DNA of 14,239 bases from an uncultured Verrucomicrobiota bacterium. Its GTDB lineage: Bacteria > Verrucomicrobiota > Kiritimatiellia > RFP12 > UBA1067. The notes under the pieces were generated by a model, which had not been told where the DNA came from, searched no databases, and saw nothing but the letters and a program-made list of their open reading frames with translations. The position numbers were made by a program, and so were the translations under genes. This document shows positions 6,545 through 13,930 of the stretch, in pieces; the first letter of the stretch is position 1, and each line of letters starts with the position of its first letter. The stretch spans positions 1-14,239 of the forward strand of contig CAMPAA010000069.1 of the NCBI GenBank assembly GCA_946631345.1, given 5' to 3'.

Positions 6545-7641
6545 CTGAACACCTGCTCCGCAGTTGCGGCGAGATTGGCCGCCGCCATGTCTTTATCGAG
6601 CGCCTCGTCAAGCGTGGTCACCTGCCGCAGTATCGGGAAGAACGCGTCTATGCCATGTTCGTTCACCACTCCGGCGTCGGGCGAGACGCATCCCGAGAAC
6701 GCGATCACCTTCCTGCCGAACCTCTTCGCAAGGCGCGCCACGCCGATCGGAGCCTTGCCCATGACAGTCTGCGCGTCAAGGCGTCCTTCGCCGGTGACCA
6801 CGATATCGGCATCTCCAAGCGCGTCCGCAAGGTGCGTCTCGTCAAGCACGATCTCCACGCCGCTCTTCAGCTCGCCGCCAAGGAATGTGCGGAACGCGAA
6901 GCCGAGGCCGCCCGCCGCGCCTGCGCCCGGAAAGTGCGGATCGCCGCCGGAGACCGAGGCGAAGTGCGAGAGCGCCGCATCAAGCGTAGCGACCATCTCC
7001 GGCGAAGCACCCTTCTGCGGGCCGAACACCGCGCTGGCTCCGCGCTCTCCGCAAAGCGGGTTCGTCACGTCGCACGCCACGCGGAATTCGCATCCGGCAA
7101 GCGACGGAAGCGCCGCGCTCCTGTCTATGGCCGCAAGCGACGCCAACCCGGCGCCACCGCGCGGTATGTCTCGCCCGGCGGCATCAAGAAGGCGGAACCC
7201 AAGCGCCTGAAGCATCCCTGCGCCACCATCGTTCGTGGCGCTTCCGCCGATGCCCACGATGAAGCGCCGGCAGCCACGCGCGATGGCATCGCGAATCATC
7301 TCGCCGACGCCGAACGTGGTGGTATGGAGCGGATTCCTCTCCGCGCCCGAAACCAGCGTGATGCCGGCGGCCTGCGCCATCTCCATGACCGCCGTCTCTC
7401 CGACAACGCCATATGTGGCGACCGTTGGACGGCCGACGGGCCCCACAACAGATACCGTACGCAACTCTCCGCCAAGACCGGCCGCAAGCGCCTCTACGGT
7501 ACCCTCGCCGCCGTCTGCGAGCGGACGCACCACGCATTCCGCACGGGGAAACACGCGGCGAGCCCCCTCTGCGGCGGCGTTGCCCGCCTCCATCGAGCTG
7601 AGGCTCCCCTTGAACGAATCTATCGCAAATGCAATCTTCAT
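6520..7641 (-). CDS. glycerate 2-kinase (GarK/GlxK type)
   Basis: The 373-residue cytoplasmic enzyme phosphorylates D-glycerate to 2-phosphoglycerate and so feeds lower glycolysis. Family motifs are in order: AIDSFKGSLSS (6-16), LADGGEGT (41-48), GIGGSATNDGGAGM (130-143), CDVTNPLCG (190-198), GPQKG (207-211), GAGAAGGLG (239-247) and GEGRLDAQT with GK (284-296). The length is typical for type I glycerate kinases (about 380). The ATG at 7641 gives the family N-terminus MKIAFAIDSFKGS; an upstream in-frame ATG at 7671 would add ten atypical residues and lies only 5 nt from the stop of the preceding gene. The AGGG 9 nt before ATG 7641 is a weak ribosome binding site. The permease gene overlaps its end. 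Confidence 0.93.
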   Translation of the reverse strand: MKIAFAIDSFKGSLSSMEAGNAAAEGARRVFPRAECVVRPLADGGEGTVEALAAGLGGELRTVSVVGPVGRPTVATYGVVGETAVMEMAQAAGITLVSGAERNPLHTTTFGVGEMIRDAIARGCRRFIVGIGGSATNDGGAGMLQALGFRLLDAAGRDIPRGGAGLASLAAIDRSAALPSLAGCEFRVACDVTNPLCGERGASAVFGPQKGASPEMVATLDAALSHFASVSGGDPHFPGAGAAGGLGFAFRTFLGGELKSGVEIVLDETHLADALGDADIVVTGEGRLDAQTVMGKAPIGVARLAKRFGRKVIAFSGCVSPDAGVVNEHGIDAFFPILRQVTTLDEALDKDMAAANLAATAEQVFRCFRLGAH

Positions 7642-7658
7642 GTACTGACGCCCTGGTA

Positions 7659-7664
7659 TGATAA
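7659..7664 (-). promoter_or_regulatory. possible -10 element before glycerate kinase
   Basis: TATCAT lies 17 nt before ATG 7641. It is identical to the -10 of the 13519 gene but lacks the TG extension, and I find no good -35 at 16-18 nt. Transcription could instead continue from the LamG gene, whose stop is only 34 nt upstream of the kinase ATG. Confidence 0.25.
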
Positions 7665-7675
7665 GAGACATTCCA

Positions 7676-9760
7676 TCACCTGATTATGACGCGCAACCCA
7701 TTCCCGGTTTTCCATTTTATGCGCACCTGCGACGGCGATTCACCTGCTATGTATGTGTATGTTGAGCCGCTGAACCGCTCCGGGGTGCTCCACTTGCCGC
7801 CCTGAGCAGTCTCAATGGTGTAACCTATGACAGTGCGCATAGCGCCTGAGCCGTCCACAACATTGGTTGCCGAAAACGTCCATGCGCCGGTCACCTCGTA
7901 CAGGCCAGACGCCTCAACCGACTCACCGTACTGAGATGCCGCCACCTCAACATTCGGCAAACGTCCGCGCCTTGCCTCATCGATCGCCCGGTTGGTCTCC
8001 AGCTCTTCATCGGTCAGCGCACGGTCGTAGATACGCAGGTTCTTGACCTCGCCTATCAGATAGCAGTTGGCGTATGGCGTTTGCGTGTTTCCGCGAGCGC
8101 CGCCTACTGTAACGATCCTGGAGCCGCCGACCGACCTGGAGAAGTCATAGCGGGCCGACGGCACGGCGGCATCGAAAAACGCGCGCTTCTCGCCCGTGCA
8201 CATTCCGGTCAAGTACGAACCGTTCCATGTGGTCATCTCGCCGGCGATGTAGTCGCCCACCTTGAAACGCAACAGCCCGTTTGCAGTCATCCAGTACAGC
8301 GCGAGCCAGTCGCCTGTTGTAAACGTGCCCATGAGACGTGGCGTGGAATCCTGCTGAACGGAAACATCGACATTGCACGCCACCTGCACCGTCACGGTCG
8401 TGAACAGCGTGATTGCCGAATCCATCTGGGCAAGGCTCCTGCCGCCGAAAAAGTAGCCGTCATCAGTCCATGCGCTCGAATCCTCCTCGGAATGGATGAA
8501 TGCAGCGGTCTTGCCGCCGGCAAGATCGACCCATGATGTCGCTGAAGCATCGTGTGGCGCATCTGCACCGGAGTTGCGCAAACCATCAAGATGCAGCACA
8601 AGCCCTTCCTGAACGTAATCATCCACATCAGGCAAGGCGGTTATGCCGCGAACGACCTTCCAGATCCACGTGATTCTGCGGCTCGCCCACGATTCAGCGC
8701 CGGATGGGCTCGTCCACGTTGAATCCGTCAGATTCGTGACAGGATTTGTCCACTCTCCCGCCGCCGCATCCCACGTCTCCAGGACATATCCCGCGAATGA
8801 ATAGCCCTTGTTGGCGACCATGTTGGTGGAAGACGTGTCGTCCATTGTGAAGGTCCACTCCGATGGCATGTACATGCCATTAGGTTCACGGCCCTCCAAT
8901 CCCTCAAGCGCCGACGCCACCACCACCGCGTTCGTAGGCAGGCAGTTTGTTGCTATTCCAAAGAAACGGTAGTCGTCGATGACGCGGTTCCATGCGAACT
9001 CATCATCCGTAAGTATCCGGCTATAGGCGCGCACCGCATGCACTGTGCCAACCATGGCTCGCTGTGCCGTATCATTAGCGCCTTTTCCTGCGGCTCCTAT
9101 CCGCCAGTACCTGTCGCCCACGTTCACGGTTGAGGAGCCGGCGGTGAGCGACTTGCCCGGAAGCGCAGTCTGAAACACATATTTGTTGCCTTGATTCATC
9201 ACCGCCGATGCGTATCTGCCCTCCCATGGGGACACCGTGGCATTTCCAGAAACGTTCAGGATCTTGAACTGCAGATTTGGGCCCGTGTTGTACGTATAAA
9301 GATTGCAGAAATCGTCGCTTGTGCCAAACGGCGCGGGCCATGAACGCTTCTGCTCCGCAGGCACGAACGTGGTGACGGTCTGCACCGTAGCCATGCGCTC
9401 TGGCGCTATGTTCATCTCCGATTCAGTTATGCCGTACGCATTTCCGTTGAAGTAGTAGCCGCTTGCGGCCCATCCGCTTTGCCCATCGGTCGCGACGGTA
9501 GTCGAAGTCGCCTCGAACGACACATCATTCCCGCTCGGAGACAGATCCTTCCACACGGTTGCGGCATCGTTATGCGCCAATCCTGCGCCGACGTTCTCCA
9601 GGCCATCGAAATGGAGAACCAGTCCGTTCCGCACGTAATGGCTGGCGGATAGCGCGCCAAGCGTGCCCGCCGAAGCCGACAGCGAAACCGATAATGCACA
9701 GGCAATGATTGCGGCTTTCGGCAAGTCGCGCCGTACAACTCTTCTGTCAAGTCTGCTCAT
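7676..9760 (-). CDS. secreted protein with two tandem LamG/concanavalin-like modules
   Basis: The 694-residue protein has an N-terminal signal peptide: basic MSRLDRRVVRR, a hydrophobic core about 15-30, and cleavage after SASA at 31. Two copies of the same ~310-330-residue module follow. Module 1 (42-372) starts YVRNGLVLHFDGLENVG and module 2 (382-694) starts YVQEGLVLHLDGLRNSG. In each, a LamG-like (PF13385) jelly roll ends in the typical VRAYSRILTDDEFAWNR or LRIYDRALTDEELETNR, then a beta domain ends in RITWIWK or VRIKWKT. LamG domains bind glycans or proteins, and no catalytic domain or membrane anchor is visible, so an extracellular or periplasmic binding role is likely. AGGTG lies 5 nt before the ATG. 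The gene follows the glycosidase-like gene by 56 nt, probably on one transcript. IIAC at 18-21 resembles a lipobox but comes too early in the hydrophobic core. Confidence 0.8.
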   Translation of the reverse strand: MSRLDRRVVRRDLPKAAIIACALSVSLSASAGTLGALSASHYVRNGLVLHFDGLENVGAGLAHNDAATVWKDLSPSGNDVSFEATSTTVATDGQSGWAASGYYFNGNAYGITESEMNIAPERMATVQTVTTFVPAEQKRSWPAPFGTSDDFCNLYTYNTGPNLQFKILNVSGNATVSPWEGRYASAVMNQGNKYVFQTALPGKSLTAGSSTVNVGDRYWRIGAAGKGANDTAQRAMVGTVHAVRAYSRILTDDEFAWNRVIDDYRFFGIATNCLPTNAVVVASALEGLEGREPNGMYMPSEWTFTMDDTSSTNMVANKGYSFAGYVLETWDAAAGEWTNPVTNLTDSTWTSPSGAESWASRRITWIWKVVRGITALPDVDDYVQEGLVLHLDGLRNSGADAPHDASATSWVDLAGGKTAAFIHSEEDSSAWTDDGYFFGGRSLAQMDSAITLFTTVTVQVACNVDVSVQQDSTPRLMGTFTTGDWLALYWMTANGLLRFKVGDYIAGEMTTWNGSYLTGMCTGEKRAFFDAAVPSARYDFSRSVGGSRIVTVGGARGNTQTPYANCYLIGEVKNLRIYDRALTDEELETNRAIDEARRGRLPNVEVAASQYGESVEASGLYEVTGAWTFSATNVVDGSGAMRTVIGYTIETAQGGKWSTPERFSGSTYTYIAGESPSQVRIKWKTGNGLRVIIR

Positions 9761-9816
9761 CTTGGCACCTGTTCCTTTCTTTGATTTGGGGTGTTGGGTT
9801 AAAACGTCAAATCCAT

Positions 9817-11109
9817 CTACCGAGCGGCAAGCCGCAGAATTGCGCCGCCACCGCGAACAAGCGGAAGGTCAAACTCCTTGCCGATGCCGGACCACGCACG
9901 CGTCGCCGTGTCGAAAAGTTCCGCCGAGGTCCGTACCGTCGCATGGATCGTGCGGTCCTTGCGGTAGTCGCAGTTCACTACCATCAGATACGCTGTTCCA
10001 TCCTGCGACGCAAACCGTGTGACGAGAACCGTATCGACAAGCCGCTGATTCTCTCCGACTTCGGAGTGCGGCAGCTCCGGAGAGATGGAAATAAGCGCCT
10101 GCTCGGAACACGGCGTGGTGCCGACCGGGTGCATACCGAAGCTGTATGCGCCTTTGAAGTCCAACCTGCTCAGCACGGACGAAAAAGCGATGAATTCGCG
10201 GTTTAGCTTCTTCACGGCCTCGTACTTCCAGCCCGTGGAGCCGTCTTCCTCCACGATAGCGCCGCGATGGTCCTTGTTGCCGCTGTAGACGTACCAGTAG
10301 TGGCCGTGCGCTCCATACGCCGCCGTAGTATGGACGAGGAAGCGCATTTCGTCCGCATCTGGGATGCGCGGCGATGCCGGGGATGCGAGATCGCCAACGA
10401 CCCATGTGCACGACTGCAGCCCGTTCCAGAACGGCACCTTGCGCGCAGAGGCGTTCTGGCGGATTATGCCGAGGTTGAGGAAATAGTGGTTTCCGTCGCC
10501 CCTTACCTTGAAGTGGTAGTGGTCGTAGGTTATGAGCTCCGGCTGGAACAGTTCGCAGAACAACCTGACGTGCTCCCAGTACGCGCTGATGCGTTCCGCG
10601 CCCATTCCCATCAGCCTATCGGCTCCGCCAACTCCAAGCTGCTTGTGGTTTGCATAAGTCGGCAGCAGGTTCACCCACACGGCATGGTCTGGATCGAGGC
10701 TGCCGATGAACTCCTTTTCGCGCCCGAGCGCGGCAAACTTTCCTGCCGTAGGCTCGTCGCACAGTTCGTAGAGATAGAGCGCAGGGTGTCTCTTCACGCG
10801 GTTCACGCGCTCAGAGAGCCGATTCCTGTCCAACGGGTCGCTCACCTCCACCTTGTATATTGCGCGAAGGCCGTATTTCGCTGCCACATCCAGTTCTTCC
10901 GGCGTCTTTGCCCATACGGTGTTGAATCCGCCATCCTTCAGCTGCTTCGCCCAGAAGTCGTTGATCCTCTCCTTGCGCCAGAAGCACCCCGGCCCTCCGA
11001 AGTAGGTGGTCACAGGCTCACCCGGCTCCCATGCCGCGCAGGCGCCAAGCCAAAATGACGCCACGCTCAATGCCACGCAAACCGCAACCGCTGCTTTTCC
11101 GCCTTTCAC
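9817..11109 (-). CDS. secreted TIM-barrel glycoside-hydrolase-like protein
   Basis: The 430-residue protein has an N-terminal export signal (GTG-initiated KGGKAAVAVCVALSVASFWL followed by GACAAW). LGAC at 21-24 could be a lipobox, or cleavage may be by signal peptidase I after ACA. The body reads as a (beta/alpha)8 barrel: GGFNTVWAKTP (60-70), HPALYLYELCDEP (108-120), VWVNLLPTYAN (144-154), ELITYDHYHF (191-200), FWNGLQSC (227-234) and AAYGAHGHYWYVYSG (263-277). E119 in the DEP motif sits where clan-A glycosidases place the general acid/base. A beta-sandwich domain follows (about 355-430, TAYLMVVN...GGAILRL). I cannot name a GH family or substrate. The GTG start is chosen because GGAAGGAG lies 7 nt upstream. 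The gap of 25 nt to the preceding gene indicates an operon. Confidence 0.7.
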   Translation of the reverse strand: MKGGKAAVAVCVALSVASFWLGACAAWEPGEPVTTYFGGPGCFWRKERINDFWAKQLKDGGFNTVWAKTPEELDVAAKYGLRAIYKVEVSDPLDRNRLSERVNRVKRHPALYLYELCDEPTAGKFAALGREKEFIGSLDPDHAVWVNLLPTYANHKQLGVGGADRLMGMGAERISAYWEHVRLFCELFQPELITYDHYHFKVRGDGNHYFLNLGIIRQNASARKVPFWNGLQSCTWVVGDLASPASPRIPDADEMRFLVHTTAAYGAHGHYWYVYSGNKDHRGAIVEEDGSTGWKYEAVKKLNREFIAFSSVLSRLDFKGAYSFGMHPVGTTPCSEQALISISPELPHSEVGENQRLVDTVLVTRFASQDGTAYLMVVNCDYRKDRTIHATVRTSAELFDTATRAWSGIGKEFDLPLVRGGGAILRLAAR

Positions 11110-11116
11110 TGCTACA

Positions 11117-11124
11117 CTCCTTCC
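11117..11124 (-). promoter_or_regulatory. ribosome binding site deciding a GTG start
   Basis: GGAAGGAG lies 7 nt before GTG 11109, in the 25-nt gap between the two glycosidase-like genes. It rules out the longer in-frame start at 11172, which would overlap the preceding gene and place basic residues before the signal peptide. Confidence 0.75.
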
Positions 11125-11134
11125 ATACCGTTCT

Positions 11135-13519
11135 TCATTGGATCGCCGCCTTGTCCTCCAGCCTGTATACATGCACGGCTATCGGCCCGAAATCATCTTC
11201 AAGCACGCCGCCCGCACACTTGATCTTCCGGTTCTCGCGCATGGCTTCGGCAACTGCGCCGACCCCGTTCAGCCGGAACCGTGCGCGCACCTTTCCGGTG
11301 GTCGCATTCACGGCGATAAGGTACGCCTTGCCGCCATGCCGCTTGAGGAGAGTCGTCACCGTGGGCCCGCCAAGTCCGTTGAACTCAGGGCCGGACACGA
11401 TTTCGGCGGCTGGATGCGCGGAACCGCGCGCAAGCAGAACCGGAGAAAGCTCCTTCAGCCATGTCGCAAGCTCGCCCATGTCACGCCAGCGGTCGGGGGC
11501 GGACGTCATGCCCTCGTTGTGCGTCTTGCGCTTCCTGTCGTAAAAGCCGCCGTACGTGTACCAGGTTATGCCGTTTGCTCCGTTTGCGATGGCCGCGAAG
11601 CTTGTGGCGAAAAGCTGCGCCCTTGTCGGGAAATGCAGCCACCCGGTCCAGCCCTTGAACCACTGGAGTATCGGCCAGACGGCCCTTGTCCTGCCATCGC
11701 CAAAGTCGCGCATCTCCCGGTATACGCCCTTCATGTCGCGTATCGTGACAGCCACGCATATCTCGTCGCGCGGATCGCCTTCCGCCCCGAGCACGGGATA
11801 TATCTCAGGCATGAACACGTCCGCGCCGGTCACGTACGGAGCAAAGTTCGATATGCTCCTGTCGGAGAATATCACGTCGGCATGGCACGTTAGGCGGCAT
11901 GGATCGACCGCCTTCAAGCTGTCGTGGTAGGCGCGCAGCGCCTCTGGCTTCGTATTGGCGCTGGTGTCGTCGCCGATGTACCAGGCGAGGATGTCGGGGT
12001 TTCCGCGCCCTGTTTCGAGGAAGTTGCGGTTAAGGCTTCGCCCGCCAACCCAGAGCTTGAAGCCGTGCTTGCGGGCGGCGGAGAGGAACTCCGGGTCGTA
12101 GGAATCCCCGTATGTGTGCGCGAAGTTGAACCCTGCCGCCTTGAGGCCCTCAAACGCCACATCAAGATCCATCCCGTTGAACTCGCGCCGGCAAACGCCA
12201 TACGCCCCGATCGGAAAGAACGGCTCGCCGCCTACGAGCACCATCCCGTCATCGCGCAAGGACACTTCCGGGACATCAGGCTTTGCGCCTATGAAAAAGG
12301 CGAGCTTGTTTGTGGCGGCGTTCCCATGCATGTCGGCGGCGACCGCAACTATCGAGTGAAGCCCATCCTTCCAGGCAGGCGCCGAGCCTCCGGTCTGGAC
12401 AAGCACATCCCCTTCACGCGCGAATCCCGCCGTAATGTCCTTGCCATCTACCGCGACCTTGACCGACCTCCAGTCCACACACGATTCGTCGGCCACCTTG
12501 AGGCGCAGACGCACCGCGCGGTTGGCGGTAGGGGTTTCGCTTGCGACCGTGACCCGCGGCGCTATCCTGTCCGGAAGCGGAATCCAGTTGCGGTCCTCGA
12601 CCTTTCCGACGCGAACGCTCCTCAGGCATGGCGTTTTTCCGCTGGCCGAGATCAGCTGAACTTCGTACTGCACATACGGGAACTGCGCATCGAACGGCTT
12701 GCCGTAGAACGTATCCGGAGTTCCGTCAGGCCCTGCGAACCTGCCCGACAGCACCGCTTTTGCGTCCGCGCCACCTCGGACGCGGAATCGCACTGCCGTT
12801 CCTGATGGCGTATCCGCCAACCATGAAATAAGTCCGCCTTCATGGATTGCGGACGCATACCGCCCCTCGTTCACATACGCCGGAACGCCATCCGAGAATG
12901 AAATCATGAGGTTCCTGAACACCATGCGCTCTCCTGCGCCTACATCCGGTTTGTCCAGCCCGAACTGGACGGCTACATGCTCCGCGCCCTTCGGAACCGC
13001 CGCCGAGGTGCGGATGTGGGCAATCCCCGCCTTGTCAGTAGAGTAGCGCATCGAATCCATCCCCAGCGCTGCGCCGTTGGAGCCGTACCAGAAGAAAAGG
13101 TTGTTCCACCCGGCGACCTTCCCGTCCGTCTCCGGGAGCGCGCAGTGGGACTCGATGTCAAACGAAAGGAAGCATCTGCCGGCCCCGCTCGGCACTGCGA
13201 TGCGCGGCGACAGTGCGCGCCAGGCCGTATCGCACTTTCCTGTAGGGCCTCCGACGTAGAGCGACTTCACTCCATCGACAATCCTCCCAGGTTCGATGCT
13301 CTGCCGGTTACAGTAATTTACGCAAGTCCATCCCTCCCACTCAATAGACCGCGGATTGCGCCCAGTCTCAAGGCATCTCAAGCCATCGCGCCGAACATCG
13401 ATCCCATCGCTTGCCGACAGCGTGGCACACCGAAGCGCATCAGCGTGCGCAGAAAACGCAGCCAAAGGCGCTAACACCGCCATTATCGCAACCGAAAACC
13501 AGACCTTGCTTCGCTCCAT
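11135..13519 (-). CDS. secreted multidomain glycoside-hydrolase-like protein
   Basis: The 794-residue protein has a signal peptide (MERSKVWFSVAIMAVLAPLA, cleavage near AHADA at 28). An N-terminal jelly-roll-like region follows (about 30-210, ending VFRNLMISF). Next is a beta domain (220-305) with GTAVRFRVRGG...GPDGTPDTFY, common in large secreted proteins of Planctomycetes and relatives. Then comes an Ig-like domain (318-412) with DGLHSIVAVAADMHGN. The TIM barrel runs from about 425 to 690: GGEPFFPIGAYGV (430-442), DILAWYIGDDTSAN (509-522), DVFMPEIYPV (567-576), WPILQWFKGWTGW (615-627) and ANGANGITWYTYGGFYD (645-661). A C-terminal beta domain (700-787) resembles that of the next gene. Where related proteins carry DEP, this one has GDD (516-518), so activity is uncertain; E572 is another candidate catalytic residue. 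The ATG has AAGGCGG 5 nt upstream. It is the first gene of the secreted cluster. Confidence 0.7.
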   Translation of the reverse strand: MERSKVWFSVAIMAVLAPLAAFSAHADALRCATLSASDGIDVRRDGLRCLETGRNPRSIEWEGWTCVNYCNRQSIEPGRIVDGVKSLYVGGPTGKCDTAWRALSPRIAVPSGAGRCFLSFDIESHCALPETDGKVAGWNNLFFWYGSNGAALGMDSMRYSTDKAGIAHIRTSAAVPKGAEHVAVQFGLDKPDVGAGERMVFRNLMISFSDGVPAYVNEGRYASAIHEGGLISWLADTPSGTAVRFRVRGGADAKAVLSGRFAGPDGTPDTFYGKPFDAQFPYVQYEVQLISASGKTPCLRSVRVGKVEDRNWIPLPDRIAPRVTVASETPTANRAVRLRLKVADESCVDWRSVKVAVDGKDITAGFAREGDVLVQTGGSAPAWKDGLHSIVAVAADMHGNAATNKLAFFIGAKPDVPEVSLRDDGMVLVGGEPFFPIGAYGVCRREFNGMDLDVAFEGLKAAGFNFAHTYGDSYDPEFLSAARKHGFKLWVGGRSLNRNFLETGRGNPDILAWYIGDDTSANTKPEALRAYHDSLKAVDPCRLTCHADVIFSDRSISNFAPYVTGADVFMPEIYPVLGAEGDPRDEICVAVTIRDMKGVYREMRDFGDGRTRAVWPILQWFKGWTGWLHFPTRAQLFATSFAAIANGANGITWYTYGGFYDRKRKTHNEGMTSAPDRWRDMGELATWLKELSPVLLARGSAHPAAEIVSGPEFNGLGGPTVTTLLKRHGGKAYLIAVNATTGKVRARFRLNGVGAVAEAMRENRKIKCAGGVLEDDFGPIAVHVYRLEDKAAIQ

Positions 13520-13548
13520 TACCACCGCCTTTCAAAAAACAGCCTCTA

Positions 13549-13576
13549 ATGATACCATATTCTTTCGTTTTTTCAA
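13549..13576 (-). promoter_or_regulatory. promoter of secreted-protein cluster
   Basis: The -35 element TTGAAA (13576-13571) and the -10 element TATCAT (13554-13549) are separated by 16 nt, with TGG before the -10 (extended -10). Transcription should start near 13542, giving a leader of about 22 nt that ends in the AAGGCGG ribosome binding site. This is the best combined -35/-10 match in the window and likely drives the two glycosidase-like genes and perhaps the LamG gene. Confidence 0.65.
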
Positions 13577-13663
13577 CCGTATTTCTGCCGGTCACGTTGC
13601 CCCCCATCGCGCCGCATTCCCCCCACGCACCCACGCAAGGAAACCGTTTGCTCCGTGTAGGGT

Positions 13664-13687
13664 AACCGTTCCCCCGTGGGGGCGGTT
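13664..13687 (-). repeat. GC-rich inverted repeat at end of tandem array
   Basis: AACCG (13664-13668) and CCCCC (13671-13675) pair with GGGGG (13678-13682) and CGGTT (13683-13687), leaving a 2-nt bulge and a tight loop. It directly abuts the 23-bp array and may be a diverged terminal unit, because the next bases end in TTTCGCC like the array spacers. No T-run follows on either strand, so it is not a standard intrinsic terminator. Confidence 0.5.
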
Positions 13688-13692
13688 TCGCC

Positions 13693-13853
13693 TTACCCCC
13701 ACGGGTAGCGTCGCCTTACCCCCACGGGTAGCGCCGCCCCACCCCTACGGGTAGCGTCGCCTTACCCCCACGGGTAGCTTTCGGTTACCCCCACGGGTAG
13801 CTCCGCCTTACCCCTACGGGTAGCGCCGCCTCACCCCCACGGATGGCGTGCCG
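13693..13853 (-). repeat. array of seven 23-bp tandem repeats with mini-hairpins
   Basis: Seven head-to-tail units of exactly 23 bp start at 13693, 13716, 13739, 13762, 13785, 13808 and 13831. On the plus strand a unit reads TTACCCCCACGGGTAGC followed by six variable bases (GTCGCC, GCCGCC, TTTCGG or TCCGCC-like). Inside each unit TACCC and GGGTA form a 5-bp stem around a 4-nt loop. Read on the minus strand, the loop is GTGG in units 1, 2, 4, 5 and 7 and GTAG in units 3 and 6. Stem changes keep pairing on the minus strand: unit 3 has a U-G wobble, and unit 7 has a T:A to C:G double change plus a U-G wobble. A 23-bp period is not a codon multiple, so the array is not coding. It lies between the small basic-protein gene and the promoter of the secreted-protein cluster. 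Confidence 0.9.
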
Positions 13854-13867
13854 CCACCAAGGACGGC

Positions 13868-13915
13868 GGGGGGCGACTGTCGCTGCGGAACCTCTCCGCA
13901 ATCGCATCGCCCCCC
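13868..13915 (-). other. bipartite stem-loop downstream of small basic-protein gene
   Basis: An outer stem of 9 bp pairs GGGGGGCGA (13868-13876) with TCGCCCCCC (13907-13915). An inner stem of 6 bp pairs TGCGGA (13884-13889) with TCCGCA (13895-13900) around a 5-nt loop. The structure begins 15 nt after the stop codon of the 85-codon gene and is followed by the repeat array. No U-tract follows, so it is not a classical terminator. It could be an RNA stabiliser, a structured RNA segment or a protein site. Confidence 0.55.
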
Positions 13916-13930
13916 TCCACCCTATGCCCC

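Noticed and set aside
5307..6548. Long plus-strand open frame opposite the permease
   Set aside because: It is the Ala/Ser/Thr/Pro-rich mirror of a GntP-family gene with clear motifs on the other strand, with no start signal of its own.
9698..9709. Lipobox IIAC in the LamG protein
   Set aside because: The cysteine comes after only a few hydrophobic residues, and a normal signal peptidase I site (SASA) follows a full hydrophobic core.
9761..9816. Separate promoter before the LamG gene (TTGACG at the 9790s)
   Set aside because: A TTGACG is present, but 17-18 nt downstream there is only AAATCA/AATCAA, which is a poor -10; read-through from the gene above is simpler.
13693..13853. CRISPR array
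   Set aside because: The repeats are directly adjacent 23-bp units without unique spacers and there are no cas genes in the window.
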